DNA from: JBLNDG01 sp050261415
GTDB lineage: Bacteria; Bacillota; Clostridia; Lutisporales; Lutisporaceae
DNA: 19,484 nucleotides
NCBI GenBank assembly: GCA_050261415.1
Contig: JBLNDG010000191.1
Location: forward strand, 1 to 19,484
Reading direction: 5' to 3'
Positions 6,289 to 13,374 of the stretch are shown piece by piece. The notes under the pieces were generated by a model. The model was not told the origin of the DNA and ran no database searches. It saw only the letters and a program-made list of their open reading frames with translations. A program made the translations under genes and the position numbers. Each line of letters opens with the position of its first letter. The first letter of the stretch is position 1.

Positions 6289-6807
6289 ATGTCAATGGCA
6301 AATGCAAATGTTGAAGTTAATGCAGTTATAGACATACTTAAGAAGGAACACAGCTATTATAAGGATATGCTTGAACTGTCAAAGTCTAAAAAGAGGCTGA
6401 TCATCGAAGGCAAGGTCGGAGAGCTGGACAAGATTGTGAAGCTGGAGCAGAACATGATTTTCAACGTAGGACAGCTTGAAAAGAAAAGAGAGGAAGCGGT
6501 TGTCAAGCTTTGCAGTGCGCTTGGGGTTAATAATGACCAGACTATGATTTCAGAATTGGCGAGGCTTCTTAAGCCGGAACTGAAGAATGAACTGGAAAAG
6601 ATACAAAGAGAATTGCAAGGAACCCTTTCTGAGCTTAAGTCGGTTAATGACCTGAACGGACAGCTACTGGAGCAGTCTCTTGAATATATAGATTATTCCA
6701 TTAATATCATTGCGGGTGCAGGAATGGAAACAGGGTCTTTATACGAGGATATGAGCAAGAATAAGAGCAAAACAAGTAAAAAGAACATTTTTGATACTAA
6801 GGTATGA
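6289..6807 (+). CDS. flgN: Flagellar export chaperone FlgN
   Basis: FlgN binds FlgK and FlgL in the cytoplasm and delivers them to the flagellar export gate. The 172-residue product is almost wholly alpha-helical in appearance with long amphipathic, Glu/Lys/Leu-rich stretches: VIDILKKEHSYYKDMLEL, KKRLIIEGKVGELDKIVKLE, then two further helices ending LEQSLEYIDYSINIIAG, and a basic tail. Length suits the family. GGAGAGG (6278-6284) precedes ATG 6289; an in-frame ATG at 6295 is a possible alternative. It lies directly before its two clients, 15 nt from flgK. Confidence 0.9.
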   Translation: MSMANANVEVNAVIDILKKEHSYYKDMLELSKSKKRLIIEGKVGELDKIVKLEQNMIFNVGQLEKKREEAVVKLCSALGVNNDQTMISELARLLKPELKNELEKIQRELQGTLSELKSVNDLNGQLLEQSLEYIDYSINIIAGAGMETGSLYEDMSKNKSKTSKKNIFDTKV

Positions 6808-6822
6808 TTTTGAGGTGATTTT

Positions 6823-8271
6823 ATGTCATCAACATTTAGGGGATTGGGAATAGGAATATCGGCAGTTTTTGCAAATCAGAGGGCTTTGGATGTAACCGGC
6901 CACAATATAAGCAATGTAAATACTCCGGGATATACCAGACAGATGATATCCAACTCATCAGCGTTCTATCAGAAGCTGGGCCAGTCCGGCAACGGAAAGC
7001 CGATGCAGCTGGGGTACGGCGTTGATGTACAGGAGATAAGGCAATACAGGGATGAGTTCCTGGATAAGAAGTTCAAGAGGGAGAGCACCAGCCTTGGATA
7101 TTGGGACTCCAGGTTCTCAAGCATTAAAGAGCTTGAGACTATTTTTAACGACAACTCGGAAGAGGGACTCCAGACTGTAATGAACAACTTCTGGGACTCA
7201 TGGGAGCAGCTCAGCAAGCCTACAGGTGGCCTCACAGCAAGGTCTATTGTAAAAGAAAATGCCATTGCCTTTGTAGAAACTGTTAAAAATATGGATAATA
7301 TGCTTGTTAACTTCAGGAGAAGCAAGGACAAGGAGATAACTGAGAGTATTGACAGGGTGAATGAGATAGCAAAAAATATCGCAGATCTGAATTTGGAAAT
7401 ACAAAAGGTAGAATCTTATGGAGTTACAGCAAATGATTTAAGGGATCAGAGGAACTATCTCATAGATGAGCTCTGCCAGAAGGCTAAGATACAAGTCATA
7501 GAGGGAAACACAGTAAATATTGCGCTTGAGGGGAGGCTTCTTGTTGAAGGCAGCAGATATGAGCAGATAGAAACAGTGCCTGATCCCGGCAACAGCGGAT
7601 TTGCAGAGTTTGTCTGGGCGGGTAGCAATGAGAAACTGCAGCTTTCAGGGGGAAGTATAAGTTCTTTGGTGGAGGCCAGGGATGTACTGGTAAAAGGCTT
7701 TAGGGATAAATTGAATGAATTTGTAAAGGGTGTAGCAGCAGCAATTAATGAAATACACATAACAGGTTATGGAACAACCGATGCTACACATAGATATTTT
7801 TTCATTAATGCATTGGATGGAACAGCAAATAATATTGATCTCTCCACGATAGCCTTCAATCCTGACTTGAATGAGTACGACAAGATTGCTGCGGCGGAAG
7901 AAGCAAATAATAATGAAGACAACAGGGTGGCATTGAAAATAGCTGAGCTAAGGCAAAATGACTACTTTTCTGATGATATCTATGAAACCAATCCATCAAA
8001 TAGAAAATTCAATTTTGATGAGTTTTACAGGAATATTATTTCCGACTTAGGGAATAAAGGCCAAGAGGCTTCTACTCAAGTTGACGCTCAAAAGCTTCTG
8101 GTAGACCAGATAGAATACCGCAGACAGGCAGTAAGTGCTGTCTCCATGGATGAAGAGATGAGCAATCTAATAAAGTATGAGCACTCATACAATGCGGCAG
8201 CAAGAATAGTAAATGCCATGGATGAGATGCTGGATATAATAGTCAATAAAATCGGTACGGTCGGAAGGTAG
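6823..8271 (+). CDS. flgK: Flagellar hook-associated protein FlgK, copy 1
   Basis: FlgK (HAP1) is the first hook-filament junction protein, exported through the flagellar channel. The 482-residue product has an intact N-terminal D0 domain (GLGIGISAVFANQRALDVTG, then HNISNVNTPGYTRQ at about 27-40) and a C-terminal D0 helix (VSMDEEMSNLIKYEHSYNAA to the end, KIGTVGR). The middle carries DLRDQRNYLIDEL, a FlgK signature. There is no signal peptide, as expected for a type III substrate. TGAGGTG lies about 7 nt before the ATG. It is followed after 12 nt by a second full FlgK gene, an unusual tandem pair. Confidence 0.93.
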   Translation: MSSTFRGLGIGISAVFANQRALDVTGHNISNVNTPGYTRQMISNSSAFYQKLGQSGNGKPMQLGYGVDVQEIRQYRDEFLDKKFKRESTSLGYWDSRFSSIKELETIFNDNSEEGLQTVMNNFWDSWEQLSKPTGGLTARSIVKENAIAFVETVKNMDNMLVNFRRSKDKEITESIDRVNEIAKNIADLNLEIQKVESYGVTANDLRDQRNYLIDELCQKAKIQVIEGNTVNIALEGRLLVEGSRYEQIETVPDPGNSGFAEFVWAGSNEKLQLSGGSISSLVEARDVLVKGFRDKLNEFVKGVAAAINEIHITGYGTTDATHRYFFINALDGTANNIDLSTIAFNPDLNEYDKIAAAEEANNNEDNRVALKIAELRQNDYFSDDIYETNPSNRKFNFDEFYRNIISDLGNKGQEASTQVDAQKLLVDQIEYRRQAVSAVSMDEEMSNLIKYEHSYNAAARIVNAMDEMLDIIVNKIGTVGR

Positions 8272-8283
8272 TGATTATATAGT

Positions 8284-9759
8284 ATGAGAACAACATTTGG
8301 AACGTTTAATATCGCAACCTCTGGGCTCTTTGCAAGCCAGAGATCCCTTGACATCACAAGCCATAACATTTCGAATGCAAATACGGAAGGTTACTCAAGG
8401 CAGGTATCCCTGCAAAGGGCAACGATGCCAACTTATGGCGACCCTACAGGGGTTATCGGTACAGGGGTTGAAACCTATGATGTTATAAGACTGAGAAGTG
8501 AATACCTGGACACCAAATACTGGGGACAGAACAAAACATACAAGGAATGGAGCATAAAGCAGGAAAACCTGGAGCAAATAGAAGGCATATTTAATGAACC
8601 TTCGGATACAGGAATGAGGCAGGTAATGGATGATTTCTTTACCTCCCTTGAAGAGTTGTCCAAGCAATCCGGTGACAGCACCTGCAGAGTGGCAGTTGTG
8701 GAAAAGGCAAATACACTGGCAATAACAATAAACAGAAGCGGCCGTGAATTGCTAAATTCAATAAGGGATGTTAATTTTACGGTAAAAAATAAAGTTAGCG
8801 AAATAAACTCACTATCAGAGCAAATAGCAAATCTGAATAAGAATATTTTCAGTTTTGAGTTGAACGGGAACAAGGCCAATGATCTTAGGGACCAAAGAAG
8901 CGTCCTTCTGGACAAGCTGTCCTCAATTGTAAATATCACAGTAAATGAAATGCCGGGGCCTAACGGAAACAACTATATGGATGTGAAAATCGGCGGTATA
9001 ACACTTATCAACCATATAAGCTACAATAAGCTGACAACCCAGGATGAGGATGTAGCGGGAATAACGGATCTGGGTGGAGGAAAAATAAGCAAGGTGGTAT
9101 GGGATGGCGTTCAGGACCAGGAAGTGAAAATAGAAAGTGGAGAACTCAAGGGTTTGATTGATATCAGGGACGGTGACGGTAAGAATTTCAACTACAGGGG
9201 GTTGCCATATTACCTTAATATGCTGAACGAGTTTGCCCAGGGCTTTACAAAAGCTTTCAATGCGCAGCATATACAAGGGGTGGACTTTGAAGGTAATCAA
9301 GGGCAAAACTTCTTTGTGCAGTTGAATGCTGATGCTTCCGACGTGAACAGCATCAACTTTGAGGTAAACCCGGATATAATTGCGAATCCCGACATGATAG
9401 CTGCTTCTTCAATGAGTGATGGAGAAAGTAACAATGATAATACCAAGGAATTGATAGAACTTCGCCAGAGTACCGATATGTTTTCTTCTTTAAAGGGAAC
9501 ACCGGATGATTACATAAAATCACTGCTGTCTGTATTGTCAGTTGACAGCAGCCAGGCTAAGAGGATGACTACTAACTCCGAAGCCTTGGTTGCACATACT
9601 GAGAACAGCCGTCTTTCTGAATCAGGAGTATCCCTGAATGAAGAAATGGCAAACATGGTGAAATACCAGCAGGCATATAATGCATCAGCAAGATTGATTA
9701 CAACATTGGATGCAATACTTGATACAACTGTGAACAGACTTGGAATAGTTGGAAGATAA
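8284..9759 (+). CDS. flgK2: Flagellar hook-associated protein FlgK, copy 2
   Basis: This is a second complete FlgK-type protein of 491 residues. It opens with GTFNIATSGLFASQRSLDIT and HNISNANTEGYSRQ, carries DLRDQRSVLLDKL in the middle and ends with VSLNEEMANMVKYQQAYNAS and RLGIVGR. Ends are clearly related to copy 1, while the middle differs widely, so this is an old duplication rather than a recent copy or a split gene. The ribosome binding site is weak: GGAAGG (8263-8268) lies 15 nt before the ATG, inside the end of copy 1, which suggests translational coupling. It may be a second junction protein or a specialised variant. Confidence 0.9.
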   Translation: MRTTFGTFNIATSGLFASQRSLDITSHNISNANTEGYSRQVSLQRATMPTYGDPTGVIGTGVETYDVIRLRSEYLDTKYWGQNKTYKEWSIKQENLEQIEGIFNEPSDTGMRQVMDDFFTSLEELSKQSGDSTCRVAVVEKANTLAITINRSGRELLNSIRDVNFTVKNKVSEINSLSEQIANLNKNIFSFELNGNKANDLRDQRSVLLDKLSSIVNITVNEMPGPNGNNYMDVKIGGITLINHISYNKLTTQDEDVAGITDLGGGKISKVVWDGVQDQEVKIESGELKGLIDIRDGDGKNFNYRGLPYYLNMLNEFAQGFTKAFNAQHIQGVDFEGNQGQNFFVQLNADASDVNSINFEVNPDIIANPDMIAASSMSDGESNNDNTKELIELRQSTDMFSSLKGTPDDYIKSLLSVLSVDSSQAKRMTTNSEALVAHTENSRLSESGVSLNEEMANMVKYQQAYNASARLITTLDAILDTTVNRLGIVGR

Positions 9760-9771
9760 TGAGGTGGTAGC

Positions 9772-11028
9772 ATGAGAGTTACTAATACCATGATGGTAAA
9801 TAATATGATGAGGAATCTTGCCCGAAATCTTAACAGGATGGAAAATCTGCAGCAGCAGATGGCCAGCGGGAAGAAGTTTTCAAGTCCCTCGGATGATCCT
9901 ATCGGGGTATCCAGGAGCTTGAGGCTTAATACAGAGATTGCAACTATGAATCAGTATAAGCGAAATGCTGACGACATACAGTCCTGGCTGGATACGACGG
10001 AAATGGCAATTAACAATATCAATACTGTTTTGCAAAGGGCAAAAGAGCTTACTATGCAGGCTGCTACCGGGACGAACTCGTTAGATGAGAGAAATGCCAT
10101 AGCCGGTGAAATAACTGAGCTTAGGAATCAGCTAATACAAGCAGGAAATACGACCTATGCGGGCAGTTATATATTTTCAGGCTACAAAACCAACAAACCT
10201 CTATTTACTCCTGAAGGCAAGTATGATTTGGGCGGGAGTACCAGTTTGACACTGGACGAGGTAATAGAGGTTAATATCGGCTTGGGAGATAAAATGGGTA
10301 TGAATTCAGTAGGCCAGAGGGTATTCGGAATATATTCCGGTGCAACGGCAGATTTGGATTTGGTGACGGCAAATACCCTGAAGCAGCAGCAAAGTATGAA
10401 GAGCAATTATATAAATTTGCCTGTTACCGCTGGAGGGAGCTTCACTCTAACTAATGGCAGCGGAACTACTACTATAAATCTTACAACTGCACCATACAGT
10501 AGCTTGACAGCTTTAGCAACTGATATTAGTGATGATTTGGGCACTTCGGGTATAACAGTCAGTGTGGTAGATAATAAACTTGTGTTTAATTCTGATAATG
10601 GTACATTTTCTATTCAATCAGGAACTTTTAATGTCGCATCTATAGGCATGATAAACAATCAGTCTTCAGTATCTAGAGTGGACTCAGGCGATGAATCACA
10701 GCTTATAGCTATATTCAATCAGTTGATTGCAGATCTTCAAAGTGACAATTCAGCAGGGATAAGTAATGCTATAGCAAGAATCAACAATCAGGCAACCAAT
10801 GTCAATGCAATAAGAGCTGAAATCGGGGTAAAGACCAACAGGATTGAGCTCACTACCAACAGGATACTGGATGATACCCTTAACCTTGAGGGACTACTTT
10901 CTAAGAATGAAGATGCTGATATGGCAGAAGTAATAATGAATATAAAAATGCAGGAGAATGTTTACAACGCTTCTCTTTCAACAGGTGCAAGAATAATACA
11001 GCCATCACTTGTCGATTTTTTGAAGTAA
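9772..11028 (+). CDS. flgL: Flagellar hook-associated protein FlgL, enlarged
   Basis: FlgL (HAP3) forms the junction layer on which flagellin polymerises. The N terminus has the flagellin-like D0/D1 signature (MRVTNTMMVNNMMRNLARNL, then QQMASGKKFSSPSDDPIGVS at 28-47), and the C terminus ends NIKMQENVYNASLSTGARI, LVDFLK. At 418 residues it is about 100 longer than typical FlgL. The extra part lies near residues 215-300, is rich in Thr, Ser and Gly, and contains a stretch resembling the Flagellin_IN motif (SLTALATDISDDLGTSGITV). That part is probably a surface-exposed added domain. GAGGTGG lies about 6 nt before the ATG. Confidence 0.92.
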   Translation: MRVTNTMMVNNMMRNLARNLNRMENLQQQMASGKKFSSPSDDPIGVSRSLRLNTEIATMNQYKRNADDIQSWLDTTEMAINNINTVLQRAKELTMQAATGTNSLDERNAIAGEITELRNQLIQAGNTTYAGSYIFSGYKTNKPLFTPEGKYDLGGSTSLTLDEVIEVNIGLGDKMGMNSVGQRVFGIYSGATADLDLVTANTLKQQQSMKSNYINLPVTAGGSFTLTNGSGTTTINLTTAPYSSLTALATDISDDLGTSGITVSVVDNKLVFNSDNGTFSIQSGTFNVASIGMINNQSSVSRVDSGDESQLIAIFNQLIADLQSDNSAGISNAIARINNQATNVNAIRAEIGVKTNRIELTTNRILDDTLNLEGLLSKNEDADMAEVIMNIKMQENVYNASLSTGARIIQPSLVDFLK

Positions 11029-11039
11029 GGTGGTAAGAT

Positions 11040-11597
11040 ATGCTTCAAATCAGTACTCAGAATGCACAGCTTGATATCAGGACAACCAGTGGTAAGCTAA
11101 GCATAAGCCAACCACCGGCGGATTTTGAGATGCAGTCAAAGCAGCCAAGGATAATAATACATACAGAACTTCCACAAATACAAATAGATCAACGGCAATG
11201 CTTCAATGAATCCGGACTTATGGATCGGACCGCATTGTCGGAATATACTGCGGAGCTTGGCAGACAGGCAGTTATGGATGGAATAGCCAGAGCTTCGGTA
11301 GAGGGAGATAGGCTTGCGAATTTTAGGTCAAAAGAGAATGCAATAGCAGGGATAGCACATGATAATTCCTTTGAAAACCATGAGTTCAATATGGTAACAA
11401 TGCCGAGAAGCAGACCGAAGATTGACTTTATCGGCGGGGGTGTTGACATTCAGGTTGAAGAAGGAAAGGTTAACATAATATTTAAGCCGAACAGTCCCCA
11501 AATTGATTATGAGCCTGGAAAGGTAGACGTACAAGTAAAGCAGTATCCGCATATATACATTAAGTATGTGGGCGGTACTATTGATACTAAGGTATAA
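11040..11597 (+). CDS. yviE: YviE-like flagellar locus protein (DUF6470)
   Basis: The 185-residue product resembles B. subtilis YviE (DUF6470), found between flgL and fliW in many Firmicutes; its function is unknown. It opens with repeated short beta-like phrases (LQISTQNAQLDIRTTSGKL, PRIIIHTELPQIQIDQ), has a helical middle (about 60-105) and ends with more alternating hydrophobic strands (DIQVEEGKVNIIFKP, KVDVQVKQYPHIYIKYVGG). No signal peptide or membrane helix is visible. AAGGTGG overlaps the flgL stop and lies 7 nt before the ATG, so it is in the flgL operon. Confidence 0.82.
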   Translation: MLQISTQNAQLDIRTTSGKLSISQPPADFEMQSKQPRIIIHTELPQIQIDQRQCFNESGLMDRTALSEYTAELGRQAVMDGIARASVEGDRLANFRSKENAIAGIAHDNSFENHEFNMVTMPRSRPKIDFIGGGVDIQVEEGKVNIIFKPNSPQIDYEPGKVDVQVKQYPHIYIKYVGGTIDTKV

Positions 11598-11625
11598 TAA
11601 TGGAACATACATGGGAGGAATGAAA

Positions 11626-12063
11626 ATGAAAATTGCTACAAAGTTTTTCGGGGAACTGGAAGTGCAGGATAAGGATATTATAAGCTTTCAGGGCGGTATA
11701 CCAGGCTTTAAGGAATACGGCAGATATGCTTTGATACATGAATCAGATACTGATTTCAGCTACTTGCAGTCGGTGGATAACAAGTATGTATGTTTTATTA
11801 TGGTGCCCCCGGCTATAATAATAGGAGATTATAATATTGATATTAGCGAGGAATGTGTTGAAGAGCTTGAAATAGAAAGGACGGAGGATGTCAGCATCTA
11901 TGCTATATTGACAATACCTGAAGATATAAAAAATATGACTGCCAACCTTAAGGCTCCGGTAATAATAAATATGAAAAACGGGAAGGGTAAGCAGGAAATA
12001 CTCGATGATGCAAGGTATGAAATCAAGCATAGGGTTATAAAGGAGGCTGATGCTTCTTGCTAG
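11626..12063 (+). CDS. fliW: Flagellar assembly factor FliW
   Basis: FliW binds flagellin and also CsrA. When flagellin leaves the cell, freed FliW sequesters CsrA and lets hag be translated. The 145-residue product begins MKIATKFFGELEV and contains the family phrase FQGGIPGFKEYGRYALI, a mid-section FIMVPPAIII and late TANLKAPVIINMKNGKG. Length suits the family. GGGAGGA (11613-11619) sits 6 nt before ATG 11626; an ATG at 11620 touches the ribosome binding site and a start as far up as 11566 would overlap yviE, so both are less likely. Its last codons overlap the csrA start. Confidence 0.94.
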   Translation: MKIATKFFGELEVQDKDIISFQGGIPGFKEYGRYALIHESDTDFSYLQSVDNKYVCFIMVPPAIIIGDYNIDISEECVEELEIERTEDVSIYAILTIPEDIKNMTANLKAPVIINMKNGKGKQEILDDARYEIKHRVIKEADASC

Positions 12064-12284
12064 TGCTTACAAGGAAAAAGGATGAGTCCATAATTATAGG
12101 CGACGGAATCGAGATAGTAATTACAGAAATATGCGAGGATAAAGTTAAAATAGGAATTGTGGCTCCTAAAAATGTTAAGGTATTCAGGAAGGAGCTGCTT
12201 CAAGAGGTTGAAAAAGCAAATGCCGAATCTAATACAACCAATGCTGTTGACGTGGCAGCGTTGTCAAAAATGATAAAAAAATAA
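12057..12284 (+). CDS. csrA: Carbon storage regulator / translational regulator CsrA
   Basis: CsrA is a small dimeric RNA-binding protein that blocks translation by binding GGA motifs, in Firmicutes chiefly on the flagellin mRNA. The 75-residue product begins MLVLTRKKDESIIIGDGIEI and has the conserved IGIVAPKNVKVFRKEL, whose Arg is the RNA-contacting residue of the family. The start codon is TTG at 12057, 10 nt after AGGAGG (12041-12046); the ATG at 12050 is out of frame. The first 7 nt overlap fliW, so the two antagonists are probably translationally coupled. No terminator is visible between csrA and hag. Confidence 0.95.
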   Translation: MLVLTRKKDESIIIGDGIEIVITEICEDKVKIGIVAPKNVKVFRKELLQEVEKANAESNTTNAVDVAALSKMIKK

Positions 12285-12314
12285 TGGATTTTATAATAAT
12301 TAGTAAAAAACCGT

Positions 12315-12341
12315 TAAAGTTATCCAGCTATCATCCGATAT
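12315..12341 (+). promoter_or_regulatory. Sigma-D (sigma-28) promoter of the flagellin gene
   Basis: TAAA (12315-12318), 15 bp of spacer, then TCCGATAT (12334-12341). This differs from TAAA-N15-GCCGATAT at one position. It gives a leader of roughly 110 nt before the flagellin start. Confidence 0.88.
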
Positions 12342-12365
12342 AGTATATGAAAGCAAAAAGCGTCA

Positions 12366-12406
12366 GCAAAAGGCATAGGGCCCATGCTTGGAGTTGGAGC
12401 TTTTGC
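12366..12406 (+). promoter_or_regulatory. Structured upstream half of the hag leader with TTGGAG pair
   Basis: GCAAAAG (12366-12372) pairs perfectly with CTTTTGC (12400-12406). Inside, GCAT (12373-12376) pairs with ATGC (12384-12387). Between the inner hairpin and the closing stem lies TTGGAG twice in tandem (12388-12399), putting two GGA triplets in a single-stranded segment. These are possible CsrA contact sites; that reading is inference. Confidence 0.55.
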
Positions 12407-12412
12407 AAATAA

Positions 12413-12454
12413 ATGCCGGAAAGGATTCTGGCATATAAAATATCAAGGAGGAAT
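12413..12454 (+). promoter_or_regulatory. Probable CsrA sites: AGGA-loop hairpin plus Shine-Dalgarno site
   Basis: ATGCCGGAA (12413-12421) pairs with TTCTGGCAT (12426-12434), 9 bp with one G-T wobble, presenting AGGA (12422-12425) in a tetraloop, the classic high-affinity CsrA target form. About 20 nt later, AAGGAGGA (12445-12452) is both the ribosome binding site and a second GGA site. A CsrA dimer bridging the two would cover the ribosome binding site. Confidence 0.75.
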
Positions 12455-12459
12455 CAATT

Positions 12460-13236
12460 ATGAGAATTAACCACAATATGATGGCGTTAAACACTTACAG
12501 ACAGTTGGGTGTTAACACAAACAACGCAAGCAAGTCAATGGAGAAACTTTCATCAGGTCTTAGAATCAACAGAGCAGCTGATGATGCAGCAGGTCTGTCG
12601 ATATCTGAAAAGATGAGAGGCCAGATCAGATCAATGGAGCAGGCAACAAGGAATGCTCAGGACGGTATATCACTCTTACAGACAGCAGAAGGTGCACTGA
12701 ATGAAGTAAGTGACATGCTGGTCAGAATAAAAGAGCTTTATACTCAGAGTGAAAACGGCACATATAATACAACAGACGTAGCTAACATGACAGCAGAAAT
12801 TGCAGCACTAACAGCAGAAATAGTTAACATAGGCTCAAAGACAAAGTTCAATGGTATCAATCTTTTGGACGGCAGCTTGAACATCAGCATCCAGATTAAT
12901 GAAACTTCAGCTGATGACTTGGCTGTAGCAATGGCTACTGCTGTTGATGCAACTAATATTGCTGCAAGTGACCTGGATACTACTACCAGCAATATTGATG
13001 CAATTTCCACAATAAGGTCAACATTTGGTGCACTCCAGAACAGACTTGAGCACACTGTCAACAACTTGAGCACTACAACTGAAAACCTGACAGCAGCAGA
13101 ATCCCGTATAAGAGATACAGACATGGCTAAGGAAATGATGGAATTCACAAAGAGCAACATCCTGAACCAGGCTGCTCAGGCAATGCTTGCTCAGGCAAAC
13201 CAGAACCCGCAGGGAGTTCTGCAGTTACTGAGATAG
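12460..13236 (+). CDS. hag: Flagellin (short form)
   Basis: This is the filament subunit. The 258-residue product has the conserved N-terminal D0/D1 region (MRINHNMMALNTYRQLG, then LSSGLRINRAADDAAGLSIS at about 30-50, and RNAQDGISLLQTAEGALNEV) and the C-terminal D1/D0 region (ESRIRDTDMAKEMMEFTKSN to NPQGVLQLLR). The variable surface part is reduced to about residues 140-195 and is rich in Ala, Thr, Ser and Asp, with no recognisable D2/D3 domain; there are no cysteines. Ser/Thr in this part are candidate O-glycosylation sites. It has its own sigma-D promoter, a CsrA-type leader and a terminator, and directly precedes a glycosyltransferase gene. Confidence 0.96.
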   Translation: MRINHNMMALNTYRQLGVNTNNASKSMEKLSSGLRINRAADDAAGLSISEKMRGQIRSMEQATRNAQDGISLLQTAEGALNEVSDMLVRIKELYTQSENGTYNTTDVANMTAEIAALTAEIVNIGSKTKFNGINLLDGSLNISIQINETSADDLAVAMATAVDATNIAASDLDTTTSNIDAISTIRSTFGALQNRLEHTVNNLSTTTENLTAAESRIRDTDMAKEMMEFTKSNILNQAAQAMLAQANQNPQGVLQLLR

Positions 13237-13247
13237 TTAATTCTCCG

Positions 13248-13279
13248 AAAGATCTTAGATATTCTAAGGTCTTTTTTTT
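13248..13279 (+). terminator. Flagellin terminator
   Basis: AAAGATCTTAGA (13248-13259) pairs with TCTAAGGTCTTT (13263-13274), 12 bp with one wobble around TAT, followed by a T-run. It starts 11 nt after the hag stop codon. Confidence 0.92.
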
Positions 13280-13305
13280 GTATGTAAGGAAAGTTCTGCA
13301 ATTGC

Positions 13306-13333
13306 TAAAGAGGGTGTCGAAAAAAGACGATAT
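13306..13333 (+). promoter_or_regulatory. Probable sigma-D promoter of the glycosyltransferase operon
   Basis: TAAA (13306-13309), 16 bp of spacer, then GACGATAT (13326-13333), one mismatch from the GCCGATAT consensus. It lies 41 nt before the glycosyltransferase ATG and downstream of the hag terminator. This would express the sugar genes together with flagellin. Confidence 0.72.
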
Positions 13334-13374
13334 ATATTATATAACTAGTTGCTGCCAAATGAAGGAGAATATAC

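Noticed and set aside
8260..8290. The two flgK genes as one gene broken by a frameshift
   Set aside because: Each has its own complete N-terminal and C-terminal domain, so they are two full genes.
8475..8972. Minus-strand open frame of 165 codons inside the second flgK
   Set aside because: It is opposite a well-supported coding frame, with no ribosome binding site and no family resemblance.
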